Assembly (NCBI GenBank): GCA_026874595.1
Contig: CM049315.1
Location: forward strand, 13,890,664-13,954,663
Source of the DNA: Sipunculus nudus
Lineage: Eukaryota; Annelida; Sipuncula; Golfingiida; Sipunculidae
Length of the DNA stretch: 64,000 nucleotides
Reading direction: 5' to 3'
The notes below the pieces were generated by a model. The model was not told the DNA's origin. It ran no database searches and worked only from the letters and a program-made list of their open reading frames with translations. Position numbers and translations under genes: made by a program. This document shows, piece after piece, positions 50,501 to 56,751 of this stretch. The stretch's first letter is position 1. The number at the start of each line of letters is the position of its first letter.

Positions 50501-53500
50501 AGTTTTAACACCACTGACATGCTTCTTTCCACCACAAAAAAGAAAGAACAACCTTCCCTCATGCGTCACATATTTTTAAAAAGTTTGTTAAGATTTTAAT
50601 ATGAATATTTTAAGTGAATTAATGATTTTCACAATTTTCATGCAAGTCAACCTGAGCCATATTAAACAATAAAAATAACTTCATCAATGAGATATGAGGT
50701 CAAAGGTCACCCTATAAGGTCTGAGTGGATGGCCTTTGACCTATTTGTACCTGCCATATTACACTGGCATGTTCCAAGGCTCTTAAGTATCAGCTGTAGC
50801 TCCTTAACAAAAGCTGCTGCTTCTGCAGCGCTGTGAAAGTCTGGTGCAGTCACAATCTCCATCAGGCCCATACCTTCAATATAAAATGTCAACTCAAGAA
50901 ATGAGATCTGAGACTGTATAAAAGATAGAAAACTATGGCAAGTATGAAACATATCAACATAGTCTTATGTGGAAGGGTAACATACATTAGTATGGGTTGG
51001 CTGAGAAATGCCAGACTGGTAAATGCCATGGCAATTCCCAGAAAAAGATGGCACTGACAATACCTCCTCTGGCAAATAGGTGGCAATTAAATGGCAAATA
51101 CAAAAATGCCTTATTTTCCATGTTTATTACTGTAAATAATATCTACAAACTACACAGATCTACAAAATGTTAAGAACTGCTCAATACAGGTAAAATGGGA
51201 TTCATCTGCAACAGCAGACTTAAAAGGACTACAACAGTACTTTGCAAAATTATAGTAATACTTTATTATAGTGTGATAAATGTCTTCAATTTAGTTCAAA
51301 AGAAATCACAAATTAAGAAACAATATATTTCTTTGGGGCTTATATATATATATATTTTAATGTACATATAACTGTGCCTGAACTTATAAAGTTTTATCTG
51401 TATCTGTTGGTACTGGAAGGTGTCTCACTGCTTAGCAATAACCTTCCAGGACAAATTTGGTGCACAAATGAATTTAAACTTACTTATGATAAGCTGTTAG
51501 TGCTACTTCAAACTGTTCACCTGTTTTACTGATGATAATTTCATCTGGTAGCTGGTTCCAGTCTATTAAAGTTTATGGAATATAAGAATGTTTATATTTT
51601 AGTACTGGACTCAAGTACTTAATTATTGCCTTTTGAGTGTGGTCTTTGTTGGTGTTTTAATGAAAGGATATAGCAATTCAGCAGAGAATGCTGCTAGACC
51701 ATTTTTTAACTTTTTTTTAAAAATTTTTTTGGTGGAGGTAACCACCTCCATTTGTTGAATGCTTGCTTAACTAAGTATTATGTACATCTATAGATTTCCA
51801 TTCAAGTTTTGGACTACGTGACAGGGGCTTACACGCTATAATTCTGGCGTCAACCAGGCTTGGTGTATCACACCTGTGGGTCCTGGGTGTGTGTCATCCC
51901 CACTGCTGGGTCTAAACACTGAGGAATGCTCAAAAGGCGTATTTGTTTGTGAGTGAAACACAACTGTTGGGCACAGTCTCCCCATTAAACCTGCCGAGCA
52001 CTCACCCTTGGGTGGGGGGGGGGGGGCCTACCCTAAAAGATATCATCGCCTCGGCTGAGATTCAAACTCACAATCTCCCGGCTTTGAGCCCTGTGCTCTA
52101 CCCCTGAGCCACAGAAGCCAATACCATTTACAATCATGATAAGAAAAATAATGATTAGTCTCTTCTCCAGTGTATAAGGGTTTGCCACTCCAATTCTTGT
52201 CACCATTTTCTTACCTGCTCTGTTGAGATCAATCAGACTATGCCCTTCGTCCGGGTCATGGAGACTTTTACCACTGTCCTGCTCAAGCTGTAACTGAATG
52301 ATCCTGGCTTCTTTGTAGACTGGTTTCTTGCTCACACCGGGGTTGTAAATAATGTACTTGACTATTCCATTTTTAGCAATAGGCTCCCTCTGCTGAGTGA
52401 TCTGATAGCCTGCCTTTATAGAAAAATATACAAAATTTTTATCTGTCTATTCCTTTGTGACATCTGCAAGATCAACATGTTTACAGGCATTCTACAGGTA
52501 TATGTAAATAAATACCAGACAGCATGGTTTTTCATGTTACTTATTATTTTATGAGTACATTTCAACTTATCTAATTACCAGGGTTGGCAAGTTTTAGGCA
52601 GGAAGGTTTTACCCATCAGTTATAACCTGGTTAAAACTGCCCCACCTAAAACAGGTTTTAGGCTGGTTTTAGGCACCAAAAGTGCCTAAAACCTACATTT
52701 GTTAAAATTTTTGATATAAAGATTTATAAAACTACCAAACTGGCTGGGGTGATGCAGCCACAAGGCTAATTTGCTGGGCTTCTGGAAGGTTTCAGGTACC
52801 AGTATTAGTAATGCATGATTTCCTGTTGGCCACATCATGCAGTCTTCAAAGAGCTTTATAGGTTTCTTGAGCATTAGACCATGATTGTGTGGCACATAGT
52901 TTCACTGGCCAAGGTAATTTCATTATCAGGACCCACAGGGCATATCCATTATTATATAGACAATAAGTATGTGCAAAAAATCTTAGAGTTTGACAAGGGA
53001 TGACCTAGCAAAGGGAATAAACAACTAGTGGAAATTCTTCTTCATTATCAGATAATGTAAAAGATATTATCATATTTTTAGTTTAGGCTAGCATATAAGA
53101 TCTGTTATAATTTATAGAATCAATCCTTTGCTTTTTGCCATATGAAGATACAGGCACAAAAAAAACATACGTGATGTTAGTGAGACTACTCTACAATATA
53201 AAAGACTATTCATCAGTATAAATGGGACAACTTTTTAAGTTTGGGAAAACTTTTTACACATATATCACAAAATTTAATCCCAAGGTTGTGATCAAAAAGA
53301 CAATCAAAGTATCTGGTTATAAGCTTACAGTATGAGCATTCTTTTATAAATTGGCAGTAATTGCATGCAAAGGTGGGAGATCTCAGACCATGACTTGGGG
53401 ATACAAGCTAAAACTGTCAGAGAATAGTGTTCATATGGAAAACCTGAAGTAGTGTTGTATTCATTTGTTTCTTTTTTTGTATCATGGTTTAATTTTTTTA

Positions 53501-55240
53501 GTTTGAAAATAAAGTGTTCCTCACTAATTATTTTGTTGAGCATAATTCTTTAATGCATTTAGCTTTGTAACAATAAAACATAGTTAAAATGCAAGTCATA
53601 GGTGGGGGTAAGTAAGGTTTTAGGCAGTTAAAGGCAGTTTTAGGCAGGTTGTAACCTATTTTAGGCAGTTAAAGGCAGGTTTTAGGCTCTTCCCTGCCAA
53701 AAACAGGTTTTTGGCAGCCTAAAACCCAACCCTGCTAATTAAATCACTTTTCACTGCACTCTTTGCATGAATATTGGAGATTTCAAACTGGTCAAAAAAT
53801 GAAATGTAGCTTCCATTAGTGGTTGGTCACAGAGTGCTAACAAGGACATTTTATTTTATCCTGAGCCCTTAATACTGAATGTTGTTTCCTCATTTACATG
53901 TACTTTATCAAATACAAATCAGCCTAGATCAGCTGTAACACTCCAAGAAATAGTGCCTTTTGAAAAATTGTAGTCCCATCCTGAATAAACATTTGAGAGT
54001 ATTAAACATGAGGAAAAAAAAGAATAAATATTATAATAGGAAATACTCACTGGTAAATCTGCATAAAAGTAGTGTTTTCTGTCAAACTTTGACACTAAAT
54101 TAACTTCACAATTCAAGGCAAAAGCTGTCAACACACCAGCCTCCACACACCTACGATTTATGACCTGTAAGCAAAGTAAATAATTAAAATTAGGGGGCTG
54201 CCTGGCAAAAATGAACCCATGCAGTGTCTTTCATGTCTCTGACAATCCAGTGTTTATACTAACAGTAACACAACACAACTTGACTGAATTTGATCTTGTT
54301 TTTTTTTAAGCAACAACAAAAATAAGCTTGGCTTTTGAATTAAAAAAAACTATGATCATATTCAGATTGGGAATTAAAGTGAAAAATAATAAAGCAGAAA
54401 CCAATGACAGTCTCACAGTTCTAATAAGTACATATTTAAATTTCAACATCAACAGATATATGGCATGTAAAAAGGCAGTTGAAAACAAAAATACTTTACC
54501 ATATTAGTGGAGCATCATATGTATAATATAATATGCTGGATTTTGCCAACCTTACTACTTACTCATCCATCTCTTGAAGGCTTAAGGTGTGTTTCTATGT
54601 GTGTGTATATGCGTTTAGGTGTGAAAAAGTGCTCAATATGATTTTTTAACTAGGGTGTTTCCATGTGTCCATCAGTGTATATTTGCATGTGTATGTATGT
54701 GTGACACGCATGGGGTCTGCATGAATTCAGGGATTCTGGGTAAAATGACGTCACTAGTGTCTTTTTGAGTAAGACCTGCTAGATCCTCTGTACAAATATA
54801 TGTCTGCCAGTTCACATATATATGCTCACATGGAAACACATCTACTTTTTCATGCATATACGCACATAGTGTTAAAGGTCAAAACATTCTTAAGTAAGTA
54901 AGAATGACGAAATGGTCTTGAGTTGTCTTACAACACTTCAAAACGTGTGCATTACAAATCTCAAGTGAACACTGAAGCCATAACTATTTATCAAAACCTA
55001 CAATAGGGCTTTATTTAACCAGTCATATCTGTCAGGATGATAACTGAAGCGTCTATTTGTAATCAAAGGCTAATATTACTTACAGGTAATGTCCCAGGTA
55101 AAGCTGCATCCAGGTAAGCCACCTGAGAGTTGATTGGTGCGGCAAACTCTGTACCTGCACCAGAGAACAGCTTGGAGTTGGTGTTTATCTGTGCATGTAT
55201 CTCCAGTCCTATCACAGGCCGCCATTTTCTAAGCTTGACT
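14452..55240 (-). CDS. GATB: GATB: mitochondrial glutamyl-tRNA(Gln) amidotransferase subunit B (11 exons, N-terminus outside window)
   Basis: GatB is the tRNA-binding and kinase-like subunit of GatCAB. In mitochondria GatCAB converts mischarged Glu-tRNA(Gln) to Gln-tRNA(Gln): GatB activates the glutamyl group with ATP and transfers ammonia released from glutamine by GatA. The joined exons read 503 residues without a stop. Family landmarks in order: VIGLEIHAQ (about residues 8-16; its Glu/His belong to the metal-binding active site of the family), [20 protein letters not shown] (78-97), [11 protein letters not shown] (about 132-142), [13 protein letters not shown] (152-164), LRVDANVSV (201-209), EVKNLNS (222-228), [20 protein letters not shown] (270-289), then the helical tail domain ending with FLVGQV (472-477). 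All reading phases match across the ten introns, so the gene looks functional. Human GATB is about 557 residues, so roughly 50 N-terminal residues, including the mitochondrial presequence, lie upstream. Identification is by conserved motifs from knowledge of the family. Confidence 0.94.
14626..15092. mobile_element. Fold-back array of three B-box-bearing arms next to the GATB last exon
   Basis: Arms at 14,905-14,979 and 15,018-15,092 are 75-nt inverted copies around a 38-bp spacer. A third arm at 14,626-14,699 repeats the left one. The minus strand of the arms reads ATGGGTTCGAATCCCGG, a tRNA B box. The 163-codon plus frame across it is an artefact. Confidence 0.6.
15100..17560. other. GATB intron 10, unique-looking stretch
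   Basis: Apart from the hairpin at 15,229-15,266 and the decayed family A piece, nothing recognisable. Short frames here lack splice signals. Confidence 0.5.
15632..15935 (+). mobile_element. Decayed family A piece and head
   Basis: Shows remnants of the unit ('aatataggtccttgtgatgt', 'ttctaggtttaatggtt') followed by a head-like AAAGGACCAATGGGTCACGG at about 15,903. Coding capacity here is not credible. Confidence 0.35.
17560..17650 (-). mobile_element. Family A fragment, reverse orientation
   Basis: A short inverted piece carrying 'ccttggaaacctgaaattag' and a perfect nuclear-receptor palindrome. Most other copies face the plus strand. Confidence 0.4.
17599..17613. promoter_or_regulatory. 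Perfect AGGTCA-n3-TGACCT palindrome in an inverted family A fragment
   Basis: Reads AGGTCACTGTGACCT in the short reverse-oriented family A fragment at 17.56-17.65 kb. Confidence 0.5.
18125..18772 (+). mobile_element. Family B fragment, 3' unit and end
   Basis: One core unit followed by a short GGAC-like stretch and the terminal hairpin ending CTGAGCTAAAAA. It lies directly before a fourth type of element head at 18,788. Confidence 0.55.
18788..18825 (+). mobile_element. Element head, fourth type, with AGGCC-TACA-GGCCT hairpin
   Basis: AACAAGG overlaps a perfect AGGCC/GGCCT hairpin with loop TACA (18,792-18,805), followed by AATGCAAACCTGT. It has the same head grammar as the other families with a different stem sequence. 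It is placed between a family B end and the family C head. Confidence 0.4.
18959..20565 (+). mobile_element. Family C element: head plus about 280-bp tandem units
   Basis: Head AACTAGAATATAGG, hairpin TAGTCG/CGACTA (18,975-18,991) and subterminal GTATCCGC (18,995-19,002). About five units of roughly 280 bp follow, each with 'gatgaacagatggatgctgt', 'ggtggcaccacc' and 'gagatatgagcttggatgtc'. The usual 3' hairpin is missing: homology stops after 'cagttcacatgtgacc'. Two 61-codon frames starting MVAGG are tandem-repeat artefacts. Confidence 0.6.
20990..21512 (+). mobile_element. Degenerate tandem-core element end
   Basis: Contains 'aatgtaggtggcaccaccaa' (C-like) and further unit-like sequence. 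It ends GGACGGTGGACGG...AAGCTCACAGGTTCGCTAAAAAAA, a decayed AGC...GCT hairpin after a GGAC-like stretch. It is probably a related element; its ends are not certain. Confidence 0.35.
21590..21740 (+). mobile_element. Family A fragment
   Basis: Shares 'tattctggggtgcacaaaca', 'agccccataactaggaggat' and 'gacctaatttc'-like segments with the other copies. It is too short and decayed to define ends. Confidence 0.4.
22386..22902 (+). mobile_element. Family A fragment plus a clean 5' head
   Basis: 22,386-22,425 is a head (TGGCTCATGGGCCATGATGC, then TTAGCTGA) followed by family A core to about 22,862. A second, well-preserved head follows at 22,866-22,902: AACAAGG, GACC/GGTC mini-hairpin, GCTCAGCTGA at 22,890-22,899. 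Neither is followed by a 3' hairpin here. Confidence 0.5.
23380..25900 (+). repeat. Diverged tandem duplication with G-runs
   Basis: Segments recur after about 1.07-1.14 kb: 'aaaatctaaaata', 'gaaattgttgcaaataatat' (23,655 and 24,728) and 'tgttgacagttca' then 'tttacacattt' (23,722 and 24,857). 'gatgggagttac' next to a G12-G14 run also recurs. A third, weaker copy extends to about 25,620. No coding sequence is seen. Confidence 0.5.
24380..24450. repeat. (AG)n microsatellite, interrupted
   Basis: GAGA/GAAAGA tract of about 70 bp. Similar tracts lie near 23,510-23,540. Confidence 0.8.
26030..27355 (+). mobile_element. Family B element lacking its 3' hairpin
   Basis: Both core units align with the 9.5 kb and 58.3 kb copies. 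The element runs into a short GGAC tract at 27,339-27,354 and then changes abruptly into an unrelated minisatellite instead of the usual GACAATGGACCACGACT hairpin end. Confidence 0.6.
27360..28115 (+). repeat. 57-bp minisatellite (D), clean at 27,467-27,770
   Basis: Just over five copies of a 57-bp unit with 'cattgtgagccttgctgtca', 'atacactgtgggcttacc' and 'acagcaacc'. Degenerate units continue on both sides ('tgcattctgggcctatatt'). Because 57 is divisible by 3, two plus frames stay open and give 19-residue peptide repeats. I see no start context, splice sites or homologous protein, so coding is unlikely. Confidence 0.7.
28120..28710 (+). repeat. Two diverged tandem copies of a unit of about 310 bp
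   Basis: 'acacaataccat', 'ttttctc', 'cctttgtcagaaaaatatta' and 'agcaattctttaaagtgaac' recur in order after about 310-320 bp. No protein is recognised in the minus 139-codon frame that crosses it. Confidence 0.5.
29281..30150 (+). repeat. Minisatellite E with a four-subunit, 304-bp higher-order unit
   Basis: The word TTGTGGGCCTACAG recurs every 70-83 bp (29,439; 29,511; 29,589; 29,660; 29,742; 29,815; 29,894). Positions four apart differ by 303-305 bp and are nearly identical, defining a tetramer. The 174-codon open frame is a by-product. Confidence 0.65.
30160..31145. other. AT-rich intronic spacer between two E satellite blocks
   Basis: No repeat or gene recognised. Confidence 0.5.
31150..31345 (+). 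repeat. Outlying units of minisatellite E
   Basis: 'gtccaacattctgggcttac' and 'caagcttgtgggcttacag' match the 29.3-30.1 kb array. About 1 kb of AT-rich single-copy-looking DNA separates the two blocks. Family C sequence follows directly. Confidence 0.5.
31338..31600 (+). mobile_element. Family C 3' fragment
   Basis: Aligns with the last 250 bp of the 46.5-47.6 kb copy from 'gtttatgtgtg' to 'catagtatccgcaaaact'. The second hairpin arm is lost. Confidence 0.5.
31610..34060. other. Intronic DNA, no gene supported
   Basis: Contains a G13 run (31,795-31,807) and a small inverted repeat TTCGCCACTGTGGCGAG near 33,359. The 83-codon plus frame at 33,284 is not recognised. Confidence 0.5.
34066..35596 (+). 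mobile_element. Family F element: eight tandem units of about 180 bp between complementary ends
   Basis: Head AACTAGAT, perfect hairpin GTGTCG/CGACAC with loop GAA (34,075-34,089), then TGCCCCCGCC (34,093-34,102). Eight units follow, each marked by 'aaaagtaggtcaac', spaced about 180 bp. The 3' hairpin at 35,562-35,592 has outer arms TATGCCCC/GGGGCATA, inner GCCAC/GTGGC and loop TTT. It includes GGCGGGGGCA, the exact complement of the 5' motif. The end layout equals families A/B and C although the core is unrelated. Confidence 0.65.
35600..36550. other. Intronic DNA with repeated TGGGCTGGCCCAG-like words
   Basis: Between 35,700 and 35,960 the palindromic word CTGGGCTGGCCCAG or close relatives appears several times. 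An (AC)/(AT) tract lies at 36,205-36,300. Confidence 0.5.
36557..39103. mobile_element. hAT-like element, about 2.5 kb, CpG-bearing core
   Basis: Left end CAGGGTTCATAC and right end GTACGAACCCTG are inverted repeats (one mismatch). Both subterminal zones repeat TCATGACTTTTT. CAGCA flanks each end directly, a 5-bp duplication; most hAT elements make 8 bp, so the subgroup is unsure. The interior is less AT-rich, carries E2F-like motifs and has no intact transposase frame (an 85-codon minus frame at 38,527-38,784 is not recognised). Confidence 0.5.
37728..37987. promoter_or_regulatory. Three E2F-like sites inside the 36.6-39.1 kb transposon
   Basis: GGCGGGAAAA at 37,728-37,737 is directly followed by TTTGGCGC at 37,739-37,746, and TTTCCCGCCAAA lies at 37,976-37,987. 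All three fit the E2F/DP consensus. They sit in a CpG-bearing core bounded by the hAT-like ends. Confidence 0.3.
39909..39984 (-). CDS. Possible first exon of a gene nested in GATB intron 10
   Basis: Starting at ATG 39,984 the minus strand reads [19 protein letters not shown], a basic stretch with an AT-hook-like KPRGRG core. It then reaches a moderate donor AAATG|GTAATT. A consensus E2F site lies about 240 bp upstream (40,227-40,239). No convincing downstream exon was found, and the overlapping frames are also open, so this is only a candidate. Confidence 0.2.
40227..40465. promoter_or_regulatory. Cluster of promoter-like motifs inside the giant intron
   Basis: TTTCCCGCCAAAA at 40,227-40,239 is a full E2F consensus. 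CACGTG (E-box) lies at 40,424-40,429. CAAGATGGCG at 40,454-40,463 matches the YY1-type start-site motif. The area is less AT-rich than its surroundings. Motif matches alone do not prove activity, and the GATGGCGCCACC stretch also resembles part of the family C core. Confidence 0.25.
40560..40680 (-). repeat. Short D-like minisatellite, reverse orientation
   Basis: 'ttaggctcacaatgt' appears twice 38 bp apart and matches the reverse complement of the D unit (cattgtgagcct). As at 27.36 kb, it lies directly against a GGAC tract. Confidence 0.4.
40725..40753 (+). mobile_element. Family A/B 3' terminal hairpin with GGAC tract
   Basis: A perfect example of the end: outer arms AGCTCAG/CTGAGCT, one A/G mismatch, inner arms TGACT/AGTCA, loop TAT, then AAAAA. 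It is preceded by GGACAGACGGACGGACG from 40,685. What precedes the tract is a short minisatellite, not a family B core. Confidence 0.6.
40760..42436 (+). mobile_element. Family A tandem array with two-unit higher-order repeat
   Basis: Units of about 340 bp start at each 'acagttggtgcc' (40,766; 41,111; 41,451; 41,789; 42,126). Units 1 and 3 are nearly identical, as are 2 and 4, so the array grew as a dimer of about 680 bp. It ends with AGCTTAG...CTGAGC and an inner TGATT/AGTCA stem at about 42,403-42,430. Confidence 0.6.
42540..43110 (+). repeat. Interspersed repeat, second copy, split by a MITE
   Basis: The same ordered blocks as 12.54-13.06 kb, interrupted at 42,726-42,901 by the CAGTGGAACC MITE. 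Confidence 0.45.
42726..42901. mobile_element. TA-flanked mariner/pogo-like MITE, 176 bp
   Basis: Ends CAGTGGAACC/GGTTCCACTG flanked by TA on both sides, with internal repeats of TGGTCG(T/C)AATT. It splits an older repeat: the flanks continue the 12.5-13.1 kb type sequence on both sides, so the insertion is younger than that repeat. Confidence 0.65.
43225..43630 (+). repeat. Short tandem pair ('cctgtgaccttgg...cccaaaatcaaa')
   Basis: Two diverged copies, about 120 bp apart, of a unit containing 'cctgtgacctt' and 'accc(c/t)aaaatcaaa'. Probably another interspersed repeat. Confidence 0.35.
43770..44117 (+). mobile_element. Family A copy, 3' end intact
   Basis: One unit with a perfect AGGTCA-n3-TGACCT palindrome and the hairpin at 44,083-44,111 (AGCTCAG/CTAAGCT, TGACT/AGTCA, loop TTC). 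It lies in GATB intron 10, about 300 bp downstream of the penultimate exon's donor. Confidence 0.55.
43940..43954. promoter_or_regulatory. Perfect AGGTCA-n3-TGACCT palindrome in family A
   Basis: Reads AGGTCACACTGACCT in the family A copy that ends with the hairpin at 44,083-44,111. Confidence 0.5.
44417..44551 (-). CDS. GATB: GATB penultimate exon, residues 414-458
   Basis: Exactly 45 codons in phase 0; acceptor ACATTGACAG, donor AAGGCT|GTAAGTAGA. It encodes [17 protein letters not shown] and ends [12 protein letters not shown]. In other GatB proteins this runs straight on into the KxYKxGK segment, which here is the exon at 14.5 kb. No exon is therefore missing between them, and the intervening intron is 29,827 bp. 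Confidence 0.93.
45278..45356 (-). CDS. GATB: GATB exon, residues 387-413 (tail domain)
   Basis: A 79-nt exon with acceptor CCTTCCTTTCAAG and donor AAAAAG|GTATCA. It encodes [20 protein letters not shown] followed by SSGTAKK, which lines up with the '[20 protein letters not shown]' type segment of animal GATB. Confidence 0.93.
46017..46150 (-). CDS. GATB: GATB exon, residues 343-387 (tail domain)
   Basis: Acceptor CTACATTTTAG and donor GACAG|GTAGTT. It encodes [16 protein letters not shown] and [14 protein letters not shown], the helical domain typical of GatB after the catalytic core. The preceding 2,659-bp intron carries a family A fragment and a complete family C element. Confidence 0.93.
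46467..47618 (+). mobile_element. Family C element with both ends, 1.15 kb
   Basis: Head AACTAGAATACAGG, about three core units, then a 3' hairpin at 47,589-47,618: outer arms GTATCTGC/GCGGATAC, inner arms AAAC/GTTT, loop TTC. GCGGATAC is the exact complement of the GTATCCGC subterminal motif seen in the 18.96 kb copy. It lies in the GATB intron between the exons at 46.0 and 48.8 kb. Confidence 0.6.
48050..48345 (+). mobile_element. Family A fragment
   Basis: Recognisable 'ggtgacctaatttcaggttt' and 'ataatttgtgccctgctaac' stretches with a decayed hairpin end. It sits in the 2.66-kb GATB intron. Confidence 0.45.
48810..49044 (-). CDS. GATB: GATB exon, residues 265-342
   Basis: Acceptor ATCCATGTAG and donor CTTGTG|GTAATT (less canonical after GTAA). 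It encodes [20 protein letters not shown], which closes the catalytic domain, then a variable linker and the start of the helical tail domain ([18 protein letters not shown]). An in-frame ATG upstream at 49,085 is intronic and is not a start. Confidence 0.95.
49245..49355. repeat. (AG)n-rich tract in GATB intron
   Basis: Purine-rich GAAAGA/GAGAGA sequence between the exons at 49.04 and 49.46 kb. No effect on the splice sites is visible. Confidence 0.8.
49459..49543 (-). CDS. GATB: GATB exon, residues 236-264
   Basis: An 85-nt exon with acceptor GTCATTGTAG and donor ACAGG|GTGAGT. It encodes [14 protein letters not shown] and [12 protein letters not shown], matching the family segment that follows the KNLNS motif. 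It ends with two bases of a Gly codon that is completed by the next exon. Confidence 0.94.
49885..50165 (-). mobile_element. SINE copy, tRNA head lost
   Basis: Same body as the 51.7 kb copy ('ggtggaggtgaccgcctc', 'gtttgtgagtgaaacacgac'), but it stops before the tRNA-like head. It ends about 30 bp from the GATB exon at 50,198. Confidence 0.6.
50198..50311 (-). CDS. GATB: GATB exon, residues 198-235
   Basis: Acceptor TATTACCTTTCAG and donor ATTG|GTAAGA; the codon for Glu198 is split across the upstream intron. It encodes [22 protein letters not shown] and IRYVSKAI, which are among the most conserved GatB stretches. A truncated SINE copy lies about 30 bp downstream in the next intron. Confidence 0.95.
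50751..50873 (-). CDS. GATB: GATB exon, residues 157-197
   Basis: Acceptor ATTGAAG and donor GCAG|GTACAA; phase 1 at both ends. It encodes [13 protein letters not shown], then a helix-rich segment [20 protein letters not shown], matching the bacterial and human GatB core. The upstream intron (1,341 bp) contains a SINE, the downstream one is 439 bp. Confidence 0.95.
51715..52120 (-). mobile_element. tRNA-derived SINE in GATB intron
   Basis: On the minus strand the head reads GTGGCTCAGGGGTAGAGCAC (A-box-like) and then GTGAGTTTGAATCTC (B-box-like), about the spacing of a tRNA. The body shares 'ggtggaggtaaccacctc', 'tttgtgagtgaaacacaact' and 'cagtctccccattaa' with the copy at 49.9 kb. A G13 run (52,014-52,026) is inside it. 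Confidence 0.65.
52215..52413 (-). CDS. GATB: GATB exon, residues 91-156
   Basis: Starts in phase 0 after TATAAAG and ends one base into a Gly codon at GCAG|GTAAGA. It encodes [16 protein letters not shown], then [17 protein letters not shown] and SLIDLNRA. The LEQDSGK motif holds a conserved acidic residue of the GatB active site. The acceptor has a weak pyrimidine tract, but it is the only site that keeps the DLP-AGYQ junction seen across the family. Confidence 0.94.
52579..53734. mobile_element. hAT-like non-autonomous element, 1.16 kb
   Basis: Ends CAGGGTTGG.../...CCAACCCTG, with subterminal repeats of TTTTAGGCAG. Flanks CTAATTAC and CTAATTAA form an 8-bp target duplication with one change, as expected for hAT. 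It lies in the 1.6-kb GATB intron without touching splice sites. Confidence 0.65.
54051..54164 (-). CDS. GATB: GATB exon, residues 53-90
   Basis: Exactly 38 codons, phase 0 at both ends, with acceptor TTGCTTACAG and donor CCA|GTGAGTATT. It encodes [10 protein letters not shown] and ends at [11 protein letters not shown], the substrate-site segment that continues as AGYQITQQ in the next exon. The upstream intron is 919 bp and the downstream intron 1,637 bp; the latter carries a hAT-like element. Confidence 0.95.
55084..55240 (-). CDS. GATB: GATB exon with GLEIHAQ motif (residues 1-52 of visible protein)
   Basis: Acceptor CCTCTCTTTCAG precedes it and donor CCT|GTAAGTAAT follows. The first base completes a codon split with an upstream exon (that exon ends with two codon bases). 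It encodes [17 protein letters not shown], then the KLFSGAG and [10 protein letters not shown] segments, all hallmark N-terminal GatB catalytic-domain sequence. There is no start codon or presequence in frame here, so at least one more 5' exon exists. Confidence 0.95.
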
Positions 55241-55643
55241 CTGAAAGAGAGGGAGTGGAGTCATATACAGGAGGACTGTACTTAATAAGCAAATAAATAA
55301 CATTAGATCTGGCCCAGATATACATCAGAAATGTAGTTAACACTCTTTACTTAAACAATTAAATACATAAATATTTCTAATGTGCTAGACTACCGGTATA
55401 TGCAAAGTAAGACATTATTGTTAACTATGCAGTCCACGGAATAGCTCCTGCAACCTTTTGCCTAAAACTTTTCAGACTGTCTCCTTGTTCAAACAAGGGA
55501 CCCACGAGTCACATCGCTCAGCTGAAGTTTGAAATTTTAGCAAATGCAAAATATGCTGATTTCTATTGTAATGTTTTTCATATATATTAGCATATGTGTA
55601 GCTAAGAGTAAGAAGAAATGGCCCTCCTACTTGGTTCTAAATA

Positions 55644-56751
55644 CAGTTAAGCCCACTTTGTGTCATATCGGTTAATAGAAAATCCTGTTTATTGTCACAT
55701 AAATCTGAAATCCCAAACCATTTCCTATAAAAACAATGGTAAATCTGACAGTTTAATATCATGGAATATTGTAATAATCCCGTTTATTGTCATGCTTGGA
55801 ACCCTTGACAGTGATACCAGTTCGCAGTTGATATCACATCAAACCCCGACACGGCAATCAACAAGGCCAAGAGCCTAAAATCGGTCAGGCGTATCAAACG
55901 ATCGCATCTCCCACCTGTGTTCGGCAGGCAAATGCAATGATGCATGCTGGTCACTCCCCATCACTTAGCTAATTAACATCTTAAGATACCACAGTAATCC
56001 AGATCATTGCGTTTCTTCGAAGATTAAAAAGGGCAATGTTTTCAAACACATATCATACATAATTATCTCCTGGCCTTTGAAAGGCCGCTGTTTACATCTC
56101 AGTGACATTTCGCCAAGATGATATGAAGCACAAGCTCTAAACGTTGCTTACGACTGGAAATCCCATTTAAGGGTCATTGAAAAGCTGGAGGTTTTGTGAG
56201 CACTGGAGAAGATACCCGGTCAAAAACCTCAATCGCGGCGAAACTTCAGAAAGTTGACAATGGCATGACTATGTCCGCTCCCTGAACAGTCCTATCATAA
56301 AGACGGTCATGGAAGTTTGAGTCATCAATAAGATATCCAGAAAATAAGGCGCAATAGTTGGGGAAAGAATTATTTAGTAAAATAGTTTGTTATAAATAAC
56401 GTTATAACTGTGCCGCATATTTCCAGATATTTTACTTCATGACCCAGACGCTACGTCTCTTTCTGTTGTCAAGTCAGATTTTTGCCAGTTATTGCGGCAT
56501 GCGGCACAAAACTTACAGGAAATAAATTGTCAGTTGTGCATAAACGTAATTTGATATGCCGTTGTGCATTAAAAATATTCATTAACTTTTCTGTTTCCTG
56601 TTTATTGACGATTTATTTAATATCATTTGAGCCATAACGCTTCTTCTATGACTCAAAATGTATCGATGTTTAAGCCCGGATAATGTCACATCCTGGTTAT
56701 TATCATAATTTATGCATGCACCAACGATATGACAGTAAGCGGGCTTGACTG
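55644..56751. mobile_element. TA-flanked mariner/pogo-like element, 1.1 kb
   Basis: The left end CAGTTAAGCCCACTTTGTGT and the right end (reverse complement CAGTCAAGCCCGCTTACTGT) match, followed by TCATATCG in both. TA flanks each side. The interior has no transposase frame; the internal 'cctgtttattgtcaca'-type motif recurs. It lies just upstream of the first visible GATB exon. Confidence 0.6.

Noticed and set aside
52041-52120. A genuine tRNA gene on the minus strand
   Set aside because: A- and B-box-like sequence is present, but the acceptor and anticodon stems do not fold properly and the sequence continues into a SINE body shared with another copy.
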